NCBI GenBank assembly: GCA_021802025.1
Contig: JAKABC010000075.1
Span: 1-8,240, forward strand
DNA: 8,240 nucleotides
Source: Actinomycetes bacterium
GTDB lineage: Bacteria > Actinomycetota > Acidimicrobiia > Acidimicrobiales > RAAP-2
Direction: 5' to 3'
The position numbers and the translations under genes are program-made. Below the pieces are notes generated by a model. It did no database searches. It was not told the DNA's origin and saw only the letters and a list, made by a program, of their open reading frames with translations. Shown here piece after piece: positions 1-4,310 of this stretch; position 1 is the stretch's first letter, and each line of letters starts with the position of its first letter.

Positions 1-1640
1 TCGAGCTCTACGCGGCCGAGGTCGGCGCGACCGTGAAGCTGGTCGACCCGGGCGAGCAGCGCGAGGCGGAGCTCCTCGCGAAGTTCTTCGACGAGGACGA
101 CCAGGACGACACCATCGCGGCCGCCGTCCGCCCACCCGTGGTGACGGTGATGGGCCACGTCGACCACGGCAAGACCCAGCTGCTCGATCGGATCCGGCGC
201 ACCAACGTCGTGGCCGGCGAGGCCGGGGGCATCACCCAGCACATCGGGGCCTACCAGGTGAACTGGCACGGCCGGCTCATCACCTTCCTCGACACCCCGG
301 GCCACGAGGCGTTCACGGCCATGCGCGCGCGCGGCGCCAAGGTGACCGACGTCGTGATCTTGGTGGTCGCGGCCGACGACGGGGTCATGCCCCAGACGGT
401 CGAGGCGATCAACCACGCCAAGGCGGCCGCGGTTCCGATCATCGTGGCCCTCAACAAGATGGACAAGGCCGAGGCCAACCCCGACCGCGTCCTCCAGCAG
501 CTCTCCGAGCAGGGGCTCGTGCCCGAGAAGTGGGGCGGCGACACCCTCACCGCCGAGGTGTCGGCCCTCCAGGGCACGGGCATCGACGAGCTGTTGGAGC
601 AGGTGCTGCTCGTGGCCGACCTGGCCGACCTCGAGGCCCGTCCGAGCGGGCGGGCCGTCGGGACCGTCCTCGAGGCCAACCTGGAGGTCGGTCGGGGCCC
701 GGTGGCCACGGTCATCGTCCAAAAGGGGCTGCTCGAGGTCGGCGACCCGGTGGTCGCCGGGCCGGCCTACGGCAAGGTCAAGGCCCTCATCGACGACCAG
801 GGTCGCCAGGTCAAGTCGGCCGGCCCCTCGACGCCGGTGCAGGTGCTGGGCTTCTCCGAGCCGCCCTTCGCCGGGGACGAGATGCGCGTCGCCCACGACC
901 TGGCCCACGCCCGTTCGCTGGCCGAGGCGCGCGCCCAACGCACGCGCCTCGTCGGCCAGCAGCCCGTGGCGGCCGGCGGTGGGGCCCGACTCGAGGACCT
1001 CTTCGAGCAGATCCAGCGCGGCGAGACCGCGACGCTCAACATCGTCATGAAGGCCGACGTGCAGGGTTCGCTCGAGGCGTGCACCGAGAGCCTGCGCAAG
1101 CTCGAGCGCGACGACGTCAAGCTCGTCATCGTCCACCGCGGCGTGGGCGGCATCACCGAGAACGACGTGCAGCTGGCCAAGGCCTCCAACGCCACCATCA
1201 TCGGCTTCAACGTCCGCCCAGACCGGCGCAGCCGCGAGCTGGCCGAGGCCGAGGGCGTCGAGATCCGGACCTACGAGATCATCTACAAGCTGATCGAGGA
1301 GATCGAGGCGGCCATGCTCGGACTGCTGAGCCCGGTCTACGAGGAGGTCGTCACCGGCGAGGCCGAGGTCCGCGAGGTGTTCCGCGTTCCGCGCATCGGG
1401 GCCATCGCCGGCTGCCTCGTGCGCGAGGGCGTCATCACCCGCGGCTCCAAGGTGCGCTTCTTGCGCGAGGGCACGATCATCTGGAAGGGCACGGTCACCT
1501 CGCTCAAGCGCTTCAAGGACGACGTGCGCGAGGTCGCGAGCGGCTTCGAGTGCGGCGTGGGTCTCTCGGACTACCAGGACCTGAAGGCCGGAGACGTGAT
1601 CGAGACCTACGAGGAGCGCGAGATCCCGCGCTCGGCCTAG
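1..1640 (+). CDS. infB: Translation initiation factor IF-2, 5'-truncated (GTPase core to C terminus)
   Basis: IF-2 is the GTPase that recruits initiator fMet-tRNA to the 30S subunit and promotes 50S joining. The reading frame is open from base 3 at the left edge, so the N-terminal part lies outside the window; about 545 residues remain. The GTG at 33 is internal and should not be taken as the start. Visible G motifs are G1 GHVDHGKT (153-176), the switch segment AGGITQHIGAYQV just after it, G3 DTPGHEAF (291-314), G4 NKMD (453-464) and G5-type SALQGTGIDELL (from about 561). Domain II (from about 650), domain C1 (VMKADVQGSLEA, about 1045) and domain C2, which binds fMet-tRNA (REVFRVPRIGAIAG, then LKRFKDDVREVASGFECG), follow in the normal order to a normal ending at TAG 1638-1640. 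All GTPase residues I can see are intact. It heads the infB-rbfA-truB cluster; the usual upstream partner nusA would be beyond the left edge. Confidence 0.98.
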   Translation, partial: ELYAAEVGATVKLVDPGEQREAELLAKFFDEDDQDDTIAAAVRPPVVTVMGHVDHGKTQLLDRIRRTNVVAGEAGGITQHIGAYQVNWHGRLITFLDTPGHEAFTAMRARGAKVTDVVILVVAADDGVMPQTVEAINHAKAAAVPIIVALNKMDKAEANPDRVLQQLSEQGLVPEKWGGDTLTAEVSALQGTGIDELLEQVLLVADLADLEARPSGRAVGTVLEANLEVGRGPVATVIVQKGLLEVGDPVVAGPAYGKVKALIDDQGRQVKSAGPSTPVQVLGFSEPPFAGDEMRVAHDLAHARSLAEARAQRTRLVGQQPVAAGGGARLEDLFEQIQRGETATLNIVMKADVQGSLEACTESLRKLERDDVKLVIVHRGVGGITENDVQLAKASNATIIGFNVRPDRRSRELAEAEGVEIRTYEIIYKLIEEIEAAMLGLLSPVYEEVVTGEAEVREVFRVPRIGAIAGCLVREGVITRGSKVRFLREGTIIWKGTVTSLKRFKDDVREVASGFECGVGLSDYQDLKAGDVIETYEEREIPRSA

Positions 1641-1642
1641 CC

Positions 1643-1993
1643 GTGTCGGGTTCGAACCACCCCTACCCGCGCACCGCCCGGGTCAACCAGATCCTGCGCG
1701 AGGTCCTCTCCGAGGAGCTCGTGCGCCTGGCCGACCGGGTGGAGGGACTCGGCATGCTCACGGTGACTGACGTCGCGACGAGCCCGGACCTGCGCCAGGC
1801 CGTGGTGTACTTCGACTCGCTCAGCGAGCCCGCCCGCGCCCAGCTCGAGGAGCACCGCGGCGAGCTCCAGGCGGCCGTGAACGCCCAGACCCGGCTCAAG
1901 CGCACGCCCCGGCTGAGCTTCGCCCCGGACCCGGCCGTCGCCCACGGCGAGGCGGTCGAGGAGCTGCTGCGTCGGCACCGTCATGACGACTAG
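1643..1993 (+). CDS. rbfA: 30S ribosome-binding factor A
   Basis: RbfA is a small KH-fold protein that binds immature 30S subunits and assists 16S rRNA 5'-end and helix maturation. I start it at GTG 1643, 2 nt after the infB stop, giving 116 residues, a normal length for the family. The frame is open far upstream, but that part is a shadow of infB. Family signatures are the N-terminal helix (ARVNQILREVLSEEL), the strand TVTDVATSPDLRQAVVYF and the C-terminal LKRTPRLSFAPD followed by the closing helix (EAVEELLRRH). No clear Shine-Dalgarno sequence lies close to GTG 1643 (the nearest purine run is about 30 nt upstream inside infB), so translation is probably coupled to infB. The 3' end overlaps truB by 11 nt. 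In many actinomycetes a DHH phosphoesterase gene separates rbfA from truB; here it is absent. Identity is firm; the exact start is a good inference. Confidence 0.95.
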   Translation: MSGSNHPYPRTARVNQILREVLSEELVRLADRVEGLGMLTVTDVATSPDLRQAVVYFDSLSEPARAQLEEHRGELQAAVNAQTRLKRTPRLSFAPDPAVAHGEAVEELLRRHRHDD

Positions 1994-2876
1994 CGGACTG
2001 CTGCTCATCGACAAGGCGTCGGGGCCCACGAGCCACGACGTCGTCGCGCGCGTGCGCCGGGCCCTCACCGAGCGCCGGGTCGGTCACGCCGGCACCCTCG
2101 ACCCGATGGCGACGGGCCTGTTGCTCATCGCGGTCGGCCCGGCCACGCGGCTGCTGCGCTTCGCCCAGGTGACCACCAAGCGCTACAGCGGCGAGGTGAC
2201 CCTCGGGGTGGCGACCGACTCGCTCGACGCCGACGGCGCGGTCGTCAAAACCGCCCCGGTGCCCGCGCTCGACGCGCCGACCGTGGCCGACGCCGCGGCC
2301 GGGCTCACCGGGACGATCCTCCAGCGCGCGCCGATGGTGTCGGCCCGCCGGGTCGGGGGCGAGCGGCTCCACGTGCTCGCCCGGCGCGGCCTCGAGGTGG
2401 AGCGTCCGGCCCGCGAGGTGGTGATCGAGAGCTTCGAGCTCGAGCCGACCGGGGACCCGGCGCGCTGGCGCTTCACGGTGACCTGTTCGACGGGTACCTA
2501 CGTGCGGGTGCTCGTGGCCGAGCTCGCCGAGCGGCTCGGAACCGTGGGTCACCTGAGCGTCCTGCGCCGCGAGGCGAGCGGCGCACGCCGCGTCGACGAG
2601 GCCCGCACGATCGAGGCGTTCGAGGCCGACGTCGCGGCGGGCCGCCCCGGGCTCGAGCCGACGAGCGCCCTCGTCGCCTCACTCGAGCGAGTGGTGTTCG
2701 ACGAGGAGGGCGTGCGCCGGCTCCGCCAGGGACAGCGGGTCCCCGGGGAGGCGCGGACGGGCGAGGTGGCCGTTCTCGACGGCGCCGGTGAGCTCGTCGC
2801 GGTGGCCGAGTGCGTGGAGGGGCTCTACCGTCCGGTGGTGGTGCTCGCGACGGGCGCCGACGGACGCGACGGGTAG
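1983..2876 (+). CDS. truB: tRNA pseudouridine(55) synthase TruB
   Basis: TruB converts uridine 55 in the T-loop of tRNAs to pseudouridine. It is 297 residues from ATG 1983, a typical length. Motifs in order: LLLIDKASGPTSHDVV (residues 6-21), the catalytic block GHAGTLDPMATGLL with the nucleophile Asp40, the conserved Tyr68 in KRYSGEV, the segment MVSARRVGGERLHVLARRG, and STGTYVRVLVAELAERLG, which matches the conserved C-S-x-G-T-Y-[VI]-R block. The last 70 or so residues look like the actinobacterial TruB C-terminal PUA-like domain (from about LERVVFDEEG). The start lies inside the rbfA 3' end (11-nt overlap). The only SD-like string is GAGGAG at 1958-1963, rather far (19 nt) upstream, so termination-reinitiation from rbfA is likely. 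No key residue is missing. Confidence 0.97.
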   Translation: MTTSGLLLIDKASGPTSHDVVARVRRALTERRVGHAGTLDPMATGLLLIAVGPATRLLRFAQVTTKRYSGEVTLGVATDSLDADGAVVKTAPVPALDAPTVADAAAGLTGTILQRAPMVSARRVGGERLHVLARRGLEVERPAREVVIESFELEPTGDPARWRFTVTCSTGTYVRVLVAELAERLGTVGHLSVLRREASGARRVDEARTIEAFEADVAAGRPGLEPTSALVASLERVVFDEEGVRRLRQGQRVPGEARTGEVAVLDGAGELVAVAECVEGLYRPVVVLATGADGRDG

Positions 2877-2886
2877 GTTGCGGCCC

Positions 2887-3864
2887 GTGGTGGTCCTCTA
2901 CGACGGCGACGGACCGGCCGACCCGCGTCCGGGCGCGGTCGCGGTCGGGGTCTTCGACGGACTGCATCGCGGACACCAGGCCGTGCTGGCCGCGGTCCGG
3001 GCTCGGGCCGCCGAGCGCGGCCTCGTGCCCGGCGTGGTCACCTTCGACCCTGCGCCGGCCGTCGTGCTCACCCCCGAGCGGGCCCCCCACCGTCTCCAGA
3101 CGCTCGCCCAACGCCTCGAGGGCTTCGCGACGCTCGGGATCGAGCGCGTGCGGGTCGTGACCTTCTCCGCCGAGCTGGCCCACGAGGGCGCCGACGCGTT
3201 CGTCGATCGGGTCCTCGTCGGTGAGGTGCACGCCGCGGCGGTCGTGGTCGGGGAGGACTTCCGCTTCGGGCGCGACCGCGAGGGCGACCTCGCCCGACTG
3301 GTCGAGCGCGGCGCGCGCGCGGGCTTTCGCGCCGAGGGACTGCGCATCGTGGGCGAGGGCGGGCGTTTCAGCTCGACGGCCGTGCGCCGGGCTCTCGCGG
3401 GCGGCGACGTCCTCGAGGCGGCCCGGGTCCTCGGTCGGCCCTTCACCCTGCGCGGCCGGGTCGCCCCGGGCGACGCCCGGGGCCGGGAGCTCGGCTACGC
3501 GACGGCGAACCTCGACCTCGATCCCCTCCAGCAGCTGCCCGCCGACGGCGTCTACGCCGCCCTGGCCCGGGTCGCCCCGGGCGACTGGCGCGCGGCGGCG
3601 GTCTCGGTGGGAACCCGACCCCAGTTCTACGAGGACGGGGCGCGCCTGGTCGAGGGTCACGTGCTGGACTTCGCGGGCGACCTCTACGGCGTCGAGATCG
3701 ACCTGGCCTTCCTCGCGCGCCTGCGGGACCAGGCGGTCTTCGCGAACGAGGCCGACCTCACCCGCCGCATCGCCCTCGACGTCGCCGCGACCCGGTCCCT
3801 CGCGGGGCGCGCCACGTCCGAGAGGGCCGAACTGCTAAGGTGGGACGTCGGTCAGCGACGCTGA
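2887..3864 (+). CDS. ribF: Bifunctional riboflavin kinase / FAD synthetase
   Basis: RibF phosphorylates riboflavin to FMN and then adenylylates FMN to FAD. I choose GTG 2887 (325 residues): a purine-rich GGGTAGG at 2871-2877 sits 9 nt upstream. TTG 2878 and GTG 2890 are alternatives that change the product by one to three residues. The N-terminal FMN-adenylyltransferase domain shows GVFDGLHRGH (21-30), VGEDFRFG (121-128) and SSTAVRR (162-168). The C-terminal riboflavin-kinase domain shows LGYATANL (202-209), SVGTRPQFYEDG (240-251) and VEGHVLDF (255-262, with the expected catalytic Glu256), then DLYG. The family's P-T-A-N motif reads A-T-A-N here (Ala205); the Thr and Asn are kept. Hence both activities are expected, with a mild question over the kinase. 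The gene follows truB by 10 nt. Its TGA stop lies inside a hairpin that begins the rpsO spacer, and its 3' end may house the rpsO promoter. Confidence 0.96.
   Translation: MVVLYDGDGPADPRPGAVAVGVFDGLHRGHQAVLAAVRARAAERGLVPGVVTFDPAPAVVLTPERAPHRLQTLAQRLEGFATLGIERVRVVTFSAELAHEGADAFVDRVLVGEVHAAAVVVGEDFRFGRDREGDLARLVERGARAGFRAEGLRIVGEGGRFSSTAVRRALAGGDVLEAARVLGRPFTLRGRVAPGDARGRELGYATANLDLDPLQQLPADGVYAALARVAPGDWRAAAVSVGTRPQFYEDGARLVEGHVLDFAGDLYGVEIDLAFLARLRDQAVFANEADLTRRIALDVAATRSLAGRATSERAELLRWDVGQRR
3834..3841 (+). promoter_or_regulatory. Possible extended -10 promoter for rpsO-pnp inside the ribF 3' end
   Basis: TGCTAAGGT (3833-3841) fits the extended -10 form TGnTAnnnT (-10 hexamer TAAGGT, 3836-3841) and is one of the few A/T-containing strings in this GC-rich stretch. 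A start about 7 nt downstream (near 3848) would begin the transcript at the hairpin 3849-3867 and give a leader of about 77 nt for rpsO. I see no good -35 hexamer at the right distance. An rpsO promoter separate from the upstream genes is usual in other bacteria, but here it is inference from a short match. Confidence 0.3.
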
Positions 3865-3867
3865 TCG
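3849..3867 (+). other. Stem-loop over the ribF stop codon
   Basis: CGGTCAGC (3849-3856) pairs with GCTGATCG (3860-3867) around a GAC loop: eight pairs, one of them G-U. The ribF TGA (3862-3864) is in the 3' arm. No T-run follows, so it is not a classical intrinsic terminator. It could stabilise the ribF mRNA end or form the first element of the rpsO leader. Confidence 0.5.
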
Positions 3868-3869
3868 AG

Positions 3870-3908
3870 TGGGTCGTCTCGGACGGCTCACGCCGAGACC
3901 CCGACCCA
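3870..3908 (+). promoter_or_regulatory. rpsO leader hairpin, candidate S15 autoregulatory element
   Basis: A two-part stem is directly visible: GTCTCGG (3876-3882) pairs perfectly with CCGAGAC (3893-3899) around a 10-nt loop. Below it TGGGTC (3870-3875) pairs with GACCCA (3903-3908), with a 3-nt C bulge (3900-3902) on the 3' side, giving 13 pairs in all. The structure ends 3 nt before the AAGG (3912-3915) that is the likely rpsO ribosome-binding site, 9 nt upstream of ATG 3925. S15 is known to repress its own mRNA through unrelated leader structures in several phyla. The position here suits that role, but I cannot match it to a named class. Confidence 0.45.
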
Positions 3909-3924
3909 ACCAAGGCACATCTCC

Positions 3925-4182
3925 ATGACCGAGAAGCAGCAGATCATCCGGGAGTACCAGTCCCACGGCACCGACACGGGCTCGCCCGAGGTGCAGGTGG
4001 CCCTGCTCACCGAGCGGATCGCTCACCTCACCGAGCACCTGAGGGCGCACAAGGGTGATCACCACACCCGTCGTGGCCTGATGAAGCTCATCGGTCAGCG
4101 TCGACGCCTCCTGGACTACGTCCAGCGCAGCGACGTGGAGCGGTACCGCAGTTTGATCGGTCGACTCGGGATTCGTCGCTAA
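3925..4182 (+). CDS. rpsO: 30S ribosomal protein S15
   Basis: S15 is a primary 16S rRNA-binding protein of the central domain and forms an intersubunit bridge. The product is 85 residues from ATG 3925, close to the usual 88-89. Its sequence is near-canonical: HGTDTGSPEVQVALLTERI (14-32), the rRNA-contact segment HLRAHKGDHHTRRG (38-51, with His42 and Asp45), the basic RRRLLDYV segment, and the ending YRSLIGRLGIRR. The usual DHHSRR is DHHTRR, a conservative change. A modest SD (AAGG, 3912-3915) precedes the start. It is followed 128 nt later by pnp, the classical rpsO-pnp arrangement. It is probably transcribed both from upstream and from a local promoter, and possibly autoregulated through the leader hairpins. 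Confidence 0.98.
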   Translation: MTEKQQIIREYQSHGTDTGSPEVQVALLTERIAHLTEHLRAHKGDHHTRRGLMKLIGQRRRLLDYVQRSDVERYRSLIGRLGIRR

Positions 4183-4187
4183 CCGAT
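4156..4187 (+). other. Bulged stem-loop over the rpsO stop codon
   Basis: ATCGGTCGAC (4156-4165) pairs with GTCG (4175-4178) and ACCGAT (4182-4187): ten pairs with a CTA bulge (4179-4181) and a 9-nt loop. The rpsO TAA (4180-4182) is in the bulge and 3' arm. No T-run follows. It may act as a 3'-end stabiliser or processing site between rpsO and pnp. Confidence 0.45.
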
Positions 4188-4190
4188 AGC

Positions 4191-4206
4191 CCCGCCGCGT
4201 GGCGGG
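4191..4206 (+). terminator. GC-rich hairpin, weak terminator or attenuator candidate after rpsO
   Basis: CCCGCC (4191-4196) pairs with GGCGGG (4201-4206) around a GCGT loop, starting 8 nt after the rpsO stop. The following ACCGACATATCC has no T-run, so full intrinsic termination is doubtful. E. coli has an attenuating terminator at the same place, and many actinobacterial terminators lack a T tail. Partial read-through into pnp is the likeliest outcome if it acts at all. Confidence 0.35.
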
Positions 4207-4216
4207 ACCGACATAT

Positions 4217-4283
4217 CCGGGCCTCGAAGGCCAGTGGAGGAGCACCGCCCCCGGGCGGCGATCGCCCACTGGGATTCGAGCGG
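4217..4283 (+). promoter_or_regulatory. Long stem-loop in the pnp leader, candidate RNase III/PNPase control element
   Basis: The extended fold is CTCGAA (4223-4228) with TTCGAG (4275-4280), a 2x2 internal loop, then CCAGTGG (4231-4237) with CCACTGG (4266-4272). It is extended outside by CCG (4217-4219) with CGG (4281-4283) and capped by an inner hairpin CCGCC (4245-4249) with GGCGG (4254-4258). Competing local folds exist: GGCCT-CGA-AGGCC (4220-4232) and the perfect palindrome GGCGATCGCC (4257-4266). In E. coli and Streptomyces an rpsO-pnp spacer stem is cut by RNase III, and in E. coli PNPase then limits its own mRNA. The size and place here agree with such an element; function is inferred. 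Confidence 0.55.
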
Positions 4284-4284
4284 A

Positions 4285-4307
4285 GTGTCGCCAGACACCA
4301 AGGAGAT
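4285..4307 (+). promoter_or_regulatory. Small hairpin and strong ribosome-binding site of pnp
   Basis: GTGTC (4285-4289) pairs with GACAC (4294-4298) around GCCA, and AAGGAGAT (4300-4307) follows immediately, with GGAG ending 5 nt before ATG 4311. This is the strongest Shine-Dalgarno sequence in the window and fixes the pnp start. The hairpin stops just short of the SD, so it may keep the site unpaired and exposed. Confidence 0.7.
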
Positions 4308-4310
4308 CCC

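Noticed and set aside
530..1642. Plus-strand open frame upstream of and continuous with rbfA
   Set aside because: It lies entirely over infB in another frame and yields Arg/Gly-rich sequence; only the part after GTG 1643 resembles a protein family.
2473..3660. Minus-strand open frame opposite truB and ribF
   Set aside because: Low-complexity Arg/Pro/His-rich product opposite two certain genes; no start signal or domain.
3849..3880. Intrinsic terminator after ribF
   Set aside because: The stem is good, but the downstream AGTGGGTCGTCTC has no T-run and a second hairpin follows, so a leader role fits better.
4211..4218. ACATATCC as a -10 box for a pnp promoter
   Set aside because: No TAnnnT match in proper form and no -35; A/T content alone is not enough.
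4257..4266. GGCGATCGCC palindrome as an HIP1-type repeat or operator
   Set aside because: It contains the cyanobacterial HIP1 octamer but I noticed only this one copy and the proteins are not cyanobacterial; it is better read as part of the pnp leader fold.
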